Shown here in pieces: positions 46,182 through 54,446 of a stretch of DNA of 64,000 nucleotides. The translations under genes and the position numbers were made by a program. Where the stretch lies: positions 930,001-994,000 of the forward strand of contig NZ_CP192600.1 of the NCBI RefSeq assembly GCF_050632395.1, in the 5' to 3' direction. This DNA is from JAUYQR01 sp050632395. Its GTDB lineage: Bacteria; Pseudomonadota; Alphaproteobacteria; Rhodobacterales; Rhodobacteraceae. Under the pieces are notes generated by a model. That model saw only the letters and a program-made list of their open reading frames with translations, had not been told where the DNA came from and searched no databases. Within the stretch, counting starts at the first letter, position 1. Every line of letters begins with the position of its first letter.

Positions 46182-46460
46182 ATGGCACGTTCAATCTGGA
46201 AGGGCCCCTTCGTCGACGGTTACGTCCTGAAGAAGGCCGAAAAGGCAAAGGCCGGTGGCAAAGCCGAAGTGATCAAGATCTGGTCGCGCCGGTCCACCAT
46301 CTTGCCGCAGTTCGTTGGTCTGACCTTTGCGGTCTACAACGGCAAGAAGCACATCCCGGTCAACGTGACCGAGGAAATGATCGGCCAGAAGTTCGGTGAA
46401 TACTCGCCGACGCGGACCTATTACGGTCACGCCGCCGACAAGAAAGCGAAGAGGAAATAA
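46182..46460 (+). CDS. rpsS: 30S ribosomal protein S19
   Basis: A 92-residue head protein. MARSIWKGPFVDGYVLKKAEKAK and WSRRSTILPQFVGLTFAVYNGKKHIPV are the diagnostic stretches, and GHAADKKAKRK ends it. Its spacing of 3 bases on both sides shows tight coupling to rplB and rplV. Confidence 0.97.
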   Translation: MARSIWKGPFVDGYVLKKAEKAKAGGKAEVIKIWSRRSTILPQFVGLTFAVYNGKKHIPVNVTEEMIGQKFGEYSPTRTYYGHAADKKAKRK

Positions 46461-46463
46461 GCC

Positions 46464-46844
46464 ATGGGATCGGAAAAGAACCCCCGTCGCGTGGCGGACA
46501 ACGAAGCAATGGCAATCGCCCGGATGCTTCGCACCTCGCCGCAGAAACTGAACCTCGTCGCCGGTCTGATCCGGGGCAAGAAGGTGGACAAGGCTCTCGC
46601 CGACCTCACCTTCTCCAAGCGCCGCATCGCGGGTGACGTTAAGAAGTGCCTGCAGTCGGCAATCGCCAACGCGGAAAACAACCACAACCTCGACGTGGAC
46701 AGCCTGATCGTGGCGGAAGCCTGGGTCGGCAAGAACCTGGTGATGAAGCGTGGCCGTCCGCGGGCTCGTGGCCGGTTCGGCAAGATCATGAAGCCGTTCT
46801 CTGAAATCACCATCAAGGTCCGTCAAGCCGGGGAGACTGCATAA
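46464..46844 (+). CDS. rplV: 50S ribosomal protein L22
   Basis: A 126-residue tunnel protein. ARMLRTSPQKLNLVAGLIRGKKVDKAL and the hairpin-tip segment VMKRGRPRARGRFGKIMKP (macrolide region) are intact. The stop overlaps the rpsC start by one base. Confidence 0.97.
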   Translation: MGSEKNPRRVADNEAMAIARMLRTSPQKLNLVAGLIRGKKVDKALADLTFSKRRIAGDVKKCLQSAIANAENNHNLDVDSLIVAEAWVGKNLVMKRGRPRARGRFGKIMKPFSEITIKVRQAGETA

Positions 46845-47560
46845 TGGGTCAGAAGGTAAATCCGATCGGTATGCGTCTTCAGGTCAACCGCACCTGGGAC
46901 AGCCGCTGGTTCGCTGAATCGAAAGACTACGGCAATCTTCTTCTGGAAGACCTCCGCATGCGCGAGTTCATCCACAAGGAGCTGAAGCAGGCCGGCATCA
47001 GCCGCGTCATCATCGAACGCCCGCACAAGAAGTGCCGTGTGACCATTCACACCGCACGTCCGGGCGTGATCATCGGCAAGAAGGGCGCGGACATCGAGAC
47101 GCTTCGCAAGAAGCTGACCGTGTTCACAAAGTCGGAACTGCACCTCAACATCGTTGAAGTGCGCAAGCCCGAACTGGACGCGCAGCTCGTCGCTGAATCG
47201 ATCGCCCAGCAGATGGAGCGTCGGGTGTCCTTCCGCCGCGCCATGAAGCGTGGCGTGCAGAACGCGATGCGCATCGGTGCGCTCGGTATCCGTGTGAACG
47301 TCGCGGGCCGTCTTGGCGGCGCCGAAATCGCCCGAACCGAATGGTACCGCGAAGGCCGCGTGCCGTTGCACACCCTGCGTGCCGACATCGACTATGCCCT
47401 GTCCGAAGCCACGACCCCTTACGGGATCATCGGGGTGAAGGTCTGGATCTTCAAAGGCGAGATCCTCGAGCACGATCCGCAAGCGCATGACCGCCGCCTC
47501 GCCGAAGCGCAGGAAGGTGCCGCTCCGCGCGCACCCCGGCGCGACCGCGAACGCGCGTAA
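46844..47560 (+). CDS. rpsC: 30S ribosomal protein S3
   Basis: A 238-residue mRNA-entry protein with a KH domain (HTARPGVIIGKKGADIETL). MGQKVNPIGMRLQVNRTWDSRW opens it, and GRLGGAEIARTEWYREGRVPLHTLRAD is the C-terminal signature. The basic tail ends RAPRRDRERA. rplP follows after 12 bases. Confidence 0.97.
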   Translation: MGQKVNPIGMRLQVNRTWDSRWFAESKDYGNLLLEDLRMREFIHKELKQAGISRVIIERPHKKCRVTIHTARPGVIIGKKGADIETLRKKLTVFTKSELHLNIVEVRKPELDAQLVAESIAQQMERRVSFRRAMKRGVQNAMRIGALGIRVNVAGRLGGAEIARTEWYREGRVPLHTLRADIDYALSEATTPYGIIGVKVWIFKGEILEHDPQAHDRRLAEAQEGAAPRAPRRDRERA

Positions 47561-47572
47561 GGAGTAAATTAG

Positions 47573-47986
47573 ATGCTGCAACCAAAGCGCACCAAATTCC
47601 GCAAGATGCACAAAGGCCGGATTCACGGCGAAGCAAAAGGCGGGTTCCTCCTGAACTTCGGCTCCTTCGCCCTGAAAGCGACCGAGCCGGAGCGCGTAAC
47701 CGCGCGCCAGATCGAAGCGGCCCGCCGCGCGATCACCCGCCACATGAAGCGTCAGGGCCGGGTCTGGATCCGGATTTTCCCGGACGTTCCGGTGTCGGCC
47801 AAGCCCGTCGAAGTTCGTATGGGTAAGGGCAAAGGCTCGACCGATTACTGGGCAGCCAAGGTGAAACCAGGCCGCATCATGTTCGAGATCGACGGCGTGT
47901 CCGAAGTCATCGCCCGTGAGGCCCTGCGCCTCGGCGCGATGAAGCTTCCGGTCACCACCCGCGTCGTCGCGAAGGAAGACTGGTAA
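47573..47986 (+). CDS. rplP: 50S ribosomal protein L16
   Basis: A 137-residue protein near the A site. MLQPKRTKFRKMHKGRIHG and the VRMGKGKGSTDYWAAKVKPG signature are present, with the Arg residues around the loop (VEVRMGKG) that in E. coli include the hydroxylated Arg81. It is the last gene of this S10 segment: a terminator follows, then a 2OG-dependent oxygenase gene instead of rpmC. Confidence 0.97.
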   Translation: MLQPKRTKFRKMHKGRIHGEAKGGFLLNFGSFALKATEPERVTARQIEAARRAITRHMKRQGRVWIRIFPDVPVSAKPVEVRMGKGKGSTDYWAAKVKPGRIMFEIDGVSEVIAREALRLGAMKLPVTTRVVAKEDW

Positions 47987-48017
47987 GGTCCGGGGGCAAC
48001 CCTGACCATCCGACATC

Positions 48018-48048
48018 GGCCCCCGCTGGAAACGGCGGGGGCCTTTTG
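48018..48048 (+). terminator. Rho-independent terminator after rplP
   Basis: GGCCCCCGC (48018-48026) pairs with GCGGGGGCC (48035-48043) around an 8-base loop. TTTT follows. It closes the S10 segment. Confidence 0.85.
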
Positions 48049-48100
48049 CTAACCGCCCCCCACCATCCGGCAGGGCAGGGCGCACCCAAGGGACATGCCA

Positions 48101-48724
48101 ATGGCCGAAATATCCTCGCTTTTCGTCACCCGCCTCTACCGCGCCCAGTTGAACGAACTGGCGAAAAAGCCGGTCAACTATGACGAGCTGCACTCCTCCT
48201 GCCTCGCCATCGCGGAAGATGACGAGGCCGGTCAGGCGTGGTGCGAAAAGAACGGCTACCCCGGCTACACCTCTTATTCCTCGCTGAACGACCTGCCCTG
48301 GCGCTTCCCGATCTTCGGCGCGCTGGAGAAAGCGCTCGACAAGCACGTGGCCGCCTTCTGCAAGGACCTCGGCTTCGACCTTGGCGACAAAAAGCTGAAA
48401 TGCGACTCGCTCTGGATCAACATCCTCGGCGAAGGTGGCATGCACGCCAGCCACATCCACCCGCATTCGGTGATCTCCGGCACCACCTATGTCGCGATGC
48501 CCGAAGGCACCTCCGCCCTCAAACTCGAAGACCCGCGCCTGCCGATGATGATGACCGCCCCCCTGCGCTCCAAAAAAGCCTCGCGCGAGCTGCAAAGCTT
48601 CGTCTACATCACCCCCGCCGTCGGCGACGTGCTCCTCTGGGAAAGCTGGCTCCGCCACGAGGTACCGATGAACATGGCCGAAGATGAGCGCATCTCGATC
48701 AGCTTCAACTATGGGTGGGCGTGA
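48101..48724 (+). CDS. Putative 2-oxoglutarate/Fe(II) oxygenase (TIGR02466-like)
   Basis: A 207-residue soluble protein. The central HASHIHPHSVISGTTYV segment (His115-Val131) and the distal GDVLLWESWLRHEVPMN (His186), followed by ERISISFN with Arg197, reproduce the ligand pattern of the TIGR02466/2OG-FeII_Oxy_5 family. Metal ligands are probably among His118/120/122 and His186, with Arg197 for 2-oxoglutarate. The substrate is unknown. It sits alone between the rplP terminator and the rpmC promoter. AAGGGA supports ATG 48101 over ATG 48095. Its place next to L16, a known target of a different ribosomal oxygenase family, is suggestive only. Confidence 0.78.
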   Translation: MAEISSLFVTRLYRAQLNELAKKPVNYDELHSSCLAIAEDDEAGQAWCEKNGYPGYTSYSSLNDLPWRFPIFGALEKALDKHVAAFCKDLGFDLGDKKLKCDSLWINILGEGGMHASHIHPHSVISGTTYVAMPEGTSALKLEDPRLPMMMTAPLRSKKASRELQSFVYITPAVGDVLLWESWLRHEVPMNMAEDERISISFNYGWA

Positions 48725-48763
48725 GGGGCGAATGCCTTTGCCGAGGCAACCCCAACTTCCCCC

Positions 48764-48792
48764 TTGCCCCGCAGGCCCATCCCCCCTATACG
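48764..48792 (+). promoter_or_regulatory. Promoter restarting the spc segment (rpmC)
   Basis: TTGCCC (48764-48769), 17-base spacer, TATACG (48787-48792), then GCCCC. Same -10 box, spacing and G/C-rich discriminator as the rpsL promoter. About 110 bases of leader precede rpmC. Confidence 0.75.
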
Positions 48793-48902
48793 GCCCCATC
48801 CAGCGATTCCGGGCATCCCGGATTCGCCGGTTTGTCATTGATCCGCCAGGTCAACGGTAACCTCAAAAGGGGCCGTCTGGTGATTGTGGAAAAGGAAACG
48901 GC

Positions 48903-49103
48903 ATGAAAGCCGACGAACTGCGTACGAAAACGCCGGACCAGCTGCGCGACAGCCTGGTTCAGCTCAAAAAGGAAGCGTTCAACCTGCGCTTCCAAGCCGC
49001 GACCAACCAGCTGGAAAACACCGCGCGCATGCGCAACGTCAAGCGTGACGTTGCCCGCATCAAGACGGTGCTTGTCCAAAAAGCTGCCGAAGCCGCGAAA
49101 TAA
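48903..49103 (+). CDS. rpmC: 50S ribosomal protein L29
   Basis: A 66-residue helical protein at the tunnel exit. MKADELRTKTPDQLRDSLVQL and the signature FQAATNQLENTARMRNVKRDVARIKTVL are clear. It begins the segment rpmC-rpsQ-rplN-rplX-rplE-rpsN-rpsH-rplF-rplR-rpsE-rpmD. AAAAGGAAACGGC precedes the ATG. Confidence 0.96.
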   Translation: MKADELRTKTPDQLRDSLVQLKKEAFNLRFQAATNQLENTARMRNVKRDVARIKTVLVQKAAEAAK

Positions 49104-49115
49104 GAGGAGCACACC

Positions 49116-49355
49116 ATGCCGAAACGTATTCTCCAGGGTGTCGTGACCTCCGACAAGAACGAGCAGACGATCACCGTTCTGGTCGAGCGCCGCTTCAAGC
49201 ACCCGCTGCTGCAAAAGACCGTCCGCAAGTCCAAGAAGTATCGGGCCCACGACGCGTTGAACACCTACAAGACCGGCGACACCGTCCGCATCGAGGAATG
49301 TGCTCCGATCTCGAAAACCAAACGTTGGACGGTGGTTGTCGACGCTACGGCGTAA
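49116..49355 (+). CDS. rpsQ: 30S ribosomal protein S17
   Basis: A 79-residue OB-fold rRNA-binding protein. MPKRILQGVVTSDKNEQTITVLVERRF and the signature RIEECAPISKTKRWTVV are diagnostic. GAGGAGC ribosome site; rplN follows after 63 bases. Confidence 0.97.
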   Translation: MPKRILQGVVTSDKNEQTITVLVERRFKHPLLQKTVRKSKKYRAHDALNTYKTGDTVRIEECAPISKTKRWTVVVDATA

Positions 49356-49418
49356 GCAACCTTCGTCTGACTTCATCGAAACCCTGGGGAATGGTCCCCA
49401 AAGGTCGGGAGAAACCAA

Positions 49419-49787
49419 ATGATCCAGATGCAGACCAATCTGGATGTTGCTGACAACTCAGGCGCTCGCCGAGTTCAGTGCATCAAGGTTCTGGGTGGCT
49501 CGCATCGCCGCTATGCTTCTGTGGGCGACATCATCGTGGTGTCGGTCAAGGAAGCTATTCCTAAAGGCCGTGTCAAGAAAGGCGACGTCCGCAAGGCCGT
49601 TGTCGTCCGCACCGCCAAGGAAGTTCGCCGTGAAGACGGCACCACGATCCGTTTTGACCGCAACGCCGCCGTCATCCTGAACAACCAGGGTGAACCGGTC
49701 GGCACGCGTATCTTCGGGCCGGTGGTGCGTGAACTTCGTGCGAAGAACTTCATGAAAATCATCTCGCTGGCTCCGGAGGTGCTCTGA
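49419..49787 (+). CDS. rplN: 50S ribosomal protein L14
   Basis: A 122-residue intersubunit-bridge protein, the standard length. MIQMQTNLDVADNSGARRVQCIKVLGG and the C-terminal RELRAKNFMKIISLAPEVL are diagnostic. One-base overlap with rplX. Confidence 0.97.
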   Translation: MIQMQTNLDVADNSGARRVQCIKVLGGSHRRYASVGDIIVVSVKEAIPKGRVKKGDVRKAVVVRTAKEVRREDGTTIRFDRNAAVILNNQGEPVGTRIFGPVVRELRAKNFMKIISLAPEVL

Positions 49788-50092
49788 TGGCCGCCAAGCT
49801 CAAGAAGGGTGACACCGTGATGGTGCTCACCGGCCGTGACAAGGGCAAGACCGGCGAGATTTCCGCCGTCAGCCCGAAGGACAACAAGGCCGTTGTCGAT
49901 GGCGTCAATGTTGCCATCCGTCACACCAAGCAATCGGCGGCGTCGCAGGGCGGCCGCATCGCCAAGGCGATGCCGATCGACCTGTCGAACCTTGCCATCG
50001 TTGACAAAAGCGGCAAACCCACCCGCGTCGGCTTCCGCATGGAAGGCGACAAGAAGGTGCGTTACGCCAAATCGACCGGGGAGGCGATCTGA
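49787..50092 (+). CDS. rplX: 50S ribosomal protein L24
   Basis: A 101-residue assembly initiator with a KOW motif (KKGDTVMVLTGRDKGKTGEISAV). The stop overlaps the rplE start by one base. It binds the 5' end of 23S rRNA. Confidence 0.97.
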   Translation: MAAKLKKGDTVMVLTGRDKGKTGEISAVSPKDNKAVVDGVNVAIRHTKQSAASQGGRIAKAMPIDLSNLAIVDKSGKPTRVGFRMEGDKKVRYAKSTGEAI

Positions 50093-50670
50093 TGTTGGAT
50101 ACTGCCAAGTACACCCCGCGTATGAAGGCTGACTATCAGACCCGGATCCGTCCGGCCCTGATGGCAGAGTTCGGCTACAAGAACGCGATGCAGCTTCCGC
50201 GTCTGGACAAGATCGTCCTGAACATGGGCGTTGGCGAAGCGGTCAAGGACACCAAGAAGGTCAAACAGGCGGCTGAAGAGCTGACCCTGATCGCCGGCCA
50301 GAAAGCTGTCATCACCCACGCCAAGAACTCGATCGCCGGGTTCCGTGTTCGTGAACAGATGCCGCTTGGCTGCAAGGTCACGCTGCGCGGCGACCGGATG
50401 TACGAATTCTTCGACCGTCTGATCACCATCGCGCTGCCCCGCGTCCGCGACTTCCGCGGCGTGAAGCCCACCTCGTTTGACGGCCGCGGCAACTATGCCA
50501 TGGGCCTGAAAGAGCAGATCGTGTTCCCCGAAATCGACTTCGACAAGGTCGACGAAGTGCTCGGGATGGACATCATCATCTGCACCACCGCAAAGACCGA
50601 CGCCGAAGCGAAGGCCCTGTTGATCCACTTCAACATGCCCTTCACCGACACCGTGCGAGGGAAAGAGTAA
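50092..50670 (+). CDS. rplE: 50S ribosomal protein L5
   Basis: A 192-residue 5S-rRNA-binding protein. LDKIVLNMGVGEAVKDTKKV and GCKVTLRGDRMYEFFDRLITIALPRVRDFRG are the signatures; GMDIIICTTAKTDAEAKALL ends the fold. Start and stop overlap the neighbours by one base each. Confidence 0.97.
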   Translation: MLDTAKYTPRMKADYQTRIRPALMAEFGYKNAMQLPRLDKIVLNMGVGEAVKDTKKVKQAAEELTLIAGQKAVITHAKNSIAGFRVREQMPLGCKVTLRGDRMYEFFDRLITIALPRVRDFRGVKPTSFDGRGNYAMGLKEQIVFPEIDFDKVDEVLGMDIIICTTAKTDAEAKALLIHFNMPFTDTVRGKE

Positions 50671-50975
50671 TGGCCAAGAAATCCATGGTGAACCGCGAAG
50701 TGAAGCGCGCCAAGCTGGTGAAGCAACATGCTTCCAAGCGGGCCGCCCTCAAGTCGGTGATCAACGACCAGGCGAAACCGGTTGAAGAGCGCTTCAAGGC
50801 CTCGATCAAACTGGCCGAGCTGCCCCGCAACTCGTCCGCCACCCGGCTGCACAACCGCTGCCAGCTGACGGGCCGTCCGCATGCGTTCTATCGCAAGCTC
50901 AAACTCAGCCGCATCATGCTGCGTGATCTCGCCTCGTTCGGCCAGATCCCCGGCATGGTAAAGTCCAGCTGGTAA
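50670..50975 (+). CDS. rpsN: 30S ribosomal protein S14
   Basis: A 101-residue, zinc-free (C-) S14: the long form with no Cys-x2-Cys pairs. MAKKSMVNREVKRAKLVKQHASKR opens it; LPRNSSATRLHNRCQLTGRPHAFYRKLKLSRI is the signature. rpsH follows after 12 bases. Confidence 0.97.
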   Translation: MAKKSMVNREVKRAKLVKQHASKRAALKSVINDQAKPVEERFKASIKLAELPRNSSATRLHNRCQLTGRPHAFYRKLKLSRIMLRDLASFGQIPGMVKSSW

Positions 50976-50987
50976 GGGAGGAGACAC

Positions 50988-51386
50988 ATGTCCATGAACG
51001 ATCCTCTCGGCGATATGCTCACGCGTATCCGCAACGCTCAGATGCGCGGCAAGTCCACCGTCTCGACGCCGGCTTCCAAGCTGCGCGCCTGGGTGCTGGA
51101 TGTGCTCGCGTCCGAAGGCTACATCCGCGGCTATGAAAAGAACCCGTCCGACAACGGTCAGGGCGAACTGGTCATCAGCCTCAAGTACTACGAAGGCACC
51201 CCCGTGATCCGCGAACTGAAGCGCGTGTCCAAGCCGGGCCGTCGCGTGTACATGAGCGTCAAGGATATCCCGACGGTCCGCAACGGCCTCGGTGTCTCCA
51301 TCGTGTCGACGCCGAAGGGCGTCATGTCGGATGCAAACGCACGCACTGCCAATGTTGGCGGCGAAGTGCTTTGCACCGTATTCTGA
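50988..51386 (+). CDS. rpsH: 30S ribosomal protein S8
   Basis: A 132-residue 16S-binding protein. NDPLGDMLTRIRNAQMRGKSTV and the C-terminal SIVSTPKGVMSDANARTANVGGEVLCTVF are diagnostic. In E. coli S8 represses the spc operon at the L5 message. AGGAGAC ribosome site; an ATG two codons in is possible. Confidence 0.97.
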   Translation: MSMNDPLGDMLTRIRNAQMRGKSTVSTPASKLRAWVLDVLASEGYIRGYEKNPSDNGQGELVISLKYYEGTPVIRELKRVSKPGRRVYMSVKDIPTVRNGLGVSIVSTPKGVMSDANARTANVGGEVLCTVF

Positions 51387-51396
51387 GGAGGGTGGA

Positions 51397-51930
51397 ATGT
51401 CTCGTATCGGCAAGAAACCCGTAACCCTGGTCAGCGGCGTCAGCGCCTCGGTCTCGGGTCAGACCATCGAAGTGAAGGGGCCGAAAGGCACCCGCAGCTT
51501 CACCGCAGGCGACGACGTGACCCTGACGGTCGAGGGGGATACCGTAAAGGTAACCCCGCGCGGCCTCTCGAAGCGCGCCCGCCAGCAGTGGGGCATGAGC
51601 CGCTCAATGGTGCAGAATCTGGTCGACGGCGTGTCGACCGGCTTCAAGAAGGAAATGGAAATCCAGGGCGTGGGTTACCGCGCCGCGATGGCAGGCAACG
51701 TGCTGAAACTGTCGCTGGGTTACAGCCACGAAGTGAACTTCGCGATCCCGGCCGGGGTGACCATCACCTCGCCGAAGAACACCGAGATCATTGTGGAAGG
51801 CATTGACCAGCAGCTTGTTGGTCAGGTCGCAGCGAACATCCGCGAGTGGAAGAAGCCAGAGCCCTACAAAGGCAAGGGCATCCGCTACAAGGGTGAGTTC
51901 GTGTTCCGCAAGGAAGGCAAGAAGAAGTAA
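51397..51930 (+). CDS. rplF: 50S ribosomal protein L6
   Basis: A 177-residue protein with two tandem L6 folds. MSRIGKKPVTLVSGV opens it. KEMEIQGVGYRAAMAGNVLKLSLGYSHEV is the second-domain core, and EPYKGKGIRYKGEFVFRKEGKKK the C-terminal signature. GAGGAGGGTGGA fixes the ATG at 51397. Confidence 0.97.
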   Translation: MSRIGKKPVTLVSGVSASVSGQTIEVKGPKGTRSFTAGDDVTLTVEGDTVKVTPRGLSKRARQQWGMSRSMVQNLVDGVSTGFKKEMEIQGVGYRAAMAGNVLKLSLGYSHEVNFAIPAGVTITSPKNTEIIVEGIDQQLVGQVAANIREWKKPEPYKGKGIRYKGEFVFRKEGKKK

Positions 51931-51941
51931 GGGCGAGAGAA

Positions 51942-52301
51942 ATGGCAAACAACAAGAGAGAGCTGTTCCTCAAGCGCCGCTTGCGCGTCCGGAACAAGAT
52001 CAAGGCGACTTCGCATGGTCGGCTGCGCCTGTCGGTGCACCGGTCCTCGAAGAATATCAGCGTCCAGTTGATCGACGATGTGAAGGGCGTGACTGTCGCC
52101 TCGGCCTCCTCCCTGGAGAAAGAGTTCGGCGTCGTCGGCAAGAACAACGTCGAAGCAGCGGCAAAGATCGGTTCGGCTATCGCCGAGCGGGCAAAGAAGG
52201 CCGGTGTCGAGGAATGCTACTTCGACCGCGGCGGTTTCCTCTTCCACGGCAAGATCAAGGCTTTGGCCGATGCTGCCCGTGAAGGCGGACTGAAGTTCTA
52301 A
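51942..52301 (+). CDS. rplR: 50S ribosomal protein L18
   Basis: A 119-residue 5S-rRNA-binding protein. RLSVHRSSKNISVQLIDDVKGVTVASASS and the C-terminal ECYFDRGGFLFHGKIKALADAAREGGLKF are diagnostic. A G-rich hairpin (GGGGGG at 52311 with CCCCCC at 52335) occupies the 125-base gap before rpsE. Confidence 0.97.
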   Translation: MANNKRELFLKRRLRVRNKIKATSHGRLRLSVHRSSKNISVQLIDDVKGVTVASASSLEKEFGVVGKNNVEAAAKIGSAIAERAKKAGVEECYFDRGGFLFHGKIKALADAAREGGLKF

Positions 52302-52426
52302 ATCAAAAGTGGGGGGCGTCCCGTCAGGGCGCGTCCCCCCGATGATCCGGGGGCCATGCCAGCCATGCACCCACCAGGATTGGCCACAACGGCGCGAACG
52401 CTGCGCCACCATCGAAGGATTGCCTT

Positions 52427-53005
52427 ATGGCAGAACGTGATAACCGCCGGGACAATCGTGGGGGCAATGACCGCCGCGACAACCGTCCCGAGGAAACGCC
52501 GGAATTCGCTGACCGTTTGGTCGCGATCAACCGCGTCTCGAAAACCGTCAAGGGTGGCAAGCGCTTCGGCTTTGCAGCACTCGTCGTAGTCGGCGACCAG
52601 CGTGGTCGCGTCGGCTTCGGCAAGGGCAAGGCCAAGGAAGTGCCGGAGGCGATCCGCAAGGCCACCGAACAGGCCAAGCGCCAGATGATCCGCGTCGCCC
52701 TGCGTGACGGCCGCACGCTCCACCACGACATGGAAGGTCGCCACGGCGCCGGCAAGGTCGTGATGCGCACCGCCGTTGCAGGTACCGGCATCATCGCCGG
52801 CGGCCCGATGCGTGCCGTGTTCGAAATGCTGGGGCTGCAGGACGTGGTCGCCAAGGCGATCGGTTCCTCGAACCCCTACAACATGATCCGGGCCACCATC
52901 GACGGCCTGAAAAAGGAAACCAGCCCTCGTCAGGTCGCGGCTCGCCGCGGCAAGAAAGTGGCCGAGATCCTGAAGAAGCCCGAAGCTGAAGTTGTGGAGG
53001 CTTGA
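52427..53005 (+). CDS. rpsE: 30S ribosomal protein S5
   Basis: A 192-residue accuracy protein. An N-terminal charged, low-complexity extension (AERDNRRDNRGGNDRRDN) precedes the double-stranded-RNA-binding-like domain (RLVAINRVSKTVKGGKRFGF) and the GRVGFGKGKAKEVPEAIRKA signature. The stop is 2 bases before rpmD. The extension is typical of alphaproteobacterial S5. Confidence 0.97.
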   Translation: MAERDNRRDNRGGNDRRDNRPEETPEFADRLVAINRVSKTVKGGKRFGFAALVVVGDQRGRVGFGKGKAKEVPEAIRKATEQAKRQMIRVALRDGRTLHHDMEGRHGAGKVVMRTAVAGTGIIAGGPMRAVFEMLGLQDVVAKAIGSSNPYNMIRATIDGLKKETSPRQVAARRGKKVAEILKKPEAEVVEA

Positions 53006-53007
53006 TC

Positions 53008-53205
53008 ATGGCTGACGTCAAGAAAACCATCGTCGTGAAGCAGGTGGCCTCGGCCGCCCGCCGCCCGGCCATCCAGACCGCCACCCTCAAGGGCCTTGGT
53101 CTGAACAAGATGAACCGCACCCGCGAACTGGAAGACACGCCTTCCGTTCGTGGCATGGTCAACAAGATCAGCCACCTCGTGCAGATCATCGAAGAGCGCG
53201 GCTGA
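53008..53205 (+). CDS. rpmD: 50S ribosomal protein L30
   Basis: A 65-residue protein. KKTIVVKQVASAARRPAIQTATLKGLGLNKMNRTRELEDTPSVRGMVNKI is the complete L30 fold. The ATG at 53008 lies just after the rpsE stop. Normally rplO follows; here a strong terminator and three other genes intervene. Confidence 0.96.
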   Translation: MADVKKTIVVKQVASAARRPAIQTATLKGLGLNKMNRTRELEDTPSVRGMVNKISHLVQIIEERG

Positions 53206-53234
53206 TCCTTCAAGGACAGCCGGTGCGGAAACAG

Positions 53235-53267
53235 AAAACGCCCTCGCGGAAACGCGGGGGCGTTTTT
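53235..53267. terminator. Bidirectional terminator after rpmD
   Basis: A 14-bp stem, AAAACGCCCTCGCG (53235-53248) with CGCGGGGGCGTTTT (53253-53266), has a GAAA loop and one G-U pair, with T runs in both directions. It serves rpmD and the convergent MAPEG gene. Confidence 0.92.
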
Positions 53268-53269
53268 CG

Positions 53270-53731
53270 TCAGAACACCGCCACCAGCGCATAGACCGCC
53301 ATCGCCACCACGATCAGCGACCCGATTGTGTAGAACGTCGCCCGCACCTCGTGCGACTGCGCCGTCGCATAGGCCACCGCATGGGCCGCCCGTGCCGCCA
53401 CGAAGCCGTACATCAGCCCCTGCGCCAGCCACAGCGGCGGTGACACGGCAACGAACAGCAACCCCGCGGCCCAGAACGCCGGGATGTTCTCCAGATCATT
53501 GCGGTGCATCCGGCGCGACCGCTCGACGTAGTCGTTCACCGCCAGCTGCGACGGGTCGGGTGCCCTGTTTATCAGGCCCGGCCGCAGATCTTCTGGTGCC
53601 GCATAACCGCCGCCTGCCCGCATCATCCGGTAGACCGTCATCCAGCCCTGACCCATCACCTTCAGCACGGTCAGCGCCGCCGCGACCACGTAAGTCACGA
53701 AAACTGGATTGCCGGTGTGGAACTCGCCCAT
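53270..53731 (-). CDS. MAPEG family membrane protein
   Basis: A 153-residue inner-membrane protein with four predicted helices. The stretch YVERSRRMHRNDLENIPAFWAAGLLFV holds the ERxxxxHxNDxEN-like motif of the microsomal glutathione transferase (MAPEG) family. Human members conjugate or isomerise lipophilic substrates with glutathione; bacterial roles are mostly unknown. GGGAGGGGAAG fixes the ATG at 53731. It converges on rpmD and is divergent from the GFA-family gene; both are glutathione-linked families, by inference. Confidence 0.88.
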   Translation of the reverse strand: MGEFHTGNPVFVTYVVAAALTVLKVMGQGWMTVYRMMRAGGGYAAPEDLRPGLINRAPDPSQLAVNDYVERSRRMHRNDLENIPAFWAAGLLFVAVSPPLWLAQGLMYGFVAARAAHAVAYATAQSHEVRATFYTIGSLIVVAMAVYALVAVF

Positions 53732-53893
53732 CTTCCCCTCCCTCATGGCTGCGAAAAGCGTTCCGCCCGCGCGACCGCCTGTCAATCATCTCTGGCGTCT
53801 CTTCGGAAACTTCGCGTTCGCGCCGTTCAGTGCTACGCTTCGCCTCGACTCGAACTGTCCGGAACGGACGGGGGTTACAAGGGAGGACTGAAA

Positions 53894-54334
53894 ATGGCCG
53901 CAAAATATGCGGGGGGCTGCGAGCATGTGCATGTCACGGCCGCCGCCGAACCCATCGACAACCACGAATGCCACTGCAACGTCTGCAAATCCGTCACCGG
54001 GCAGCAGCACACTCATGTTGCCTTCTTCAACCATGGCGATGTCAGCGTCGACCATCCCGAAAAGATCAAGCGCGTGCCGTTCAACGCGCAAAACCCGGAC
54101 GGCCCGCTGGAAATCTGCCTCTGCACCGATTGCGGCGCGGTCCTGATGCTGGATGACAAGCAGCACCGAATCCGCGTCGCCGTGCCAAATGTCATGGGCT
54201 ACGATGACGCGAAGTTCCCGAAGGCTACTTACCATGCCTTCTGGGACGAGACGAAGGGCTATGAAAAGCCGCACGACGGGCGCCCGGTCTATGAAGGGCT
54301 GCAGCCGAGTTTCGTGTGGCCCAACCCTGCTTGA
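53894..54334 (+). CDS. GFA-family (Gfa/CENP-V) zinc protein
   Basis: A 146-residue protein of the glutathione-dependent formaldehyde-activating/CENP-V family. The cysteine pattern Cys9 (GGCEHVHV), Cys26-x-Cys28-x2-Cys31 (CHCNVC) and CLCTDCG gives the two zinc sites of Gfa. Despite the family name most members have no proven formaldehyde activity. GGGAGGACTGAAA precedes the ATG. The flanking MAPEG gene is divergent with 162 bases between; the DUF2585 gene follows after 112 bases. Confidence 0.88.
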   Translation: MAAKYAGGCEHVHVTAAAEPIDNHECHCNVCKSVTGQQHTHVAFFNHGDVSVDHPEKIKRVPFNAQNPDGPLEICLCTDCGAVLMLDDKQHRIRVAVPNVMGYDDAKFPKATYHAFWDETKGYEKPHDGRPVYEGLQPSFVWPNPA

Positions 54335-54446
54335 CCCCTTCGGCAACAGCCTGCCTGCCTCAAACAATTGATTGCTTTGTCGATTGTTCGGTTCCCCGCC
54401 GAAGCCGAGCTTGGACGGCCAAGGCGGGGGCATATCCGAAGTGCAG

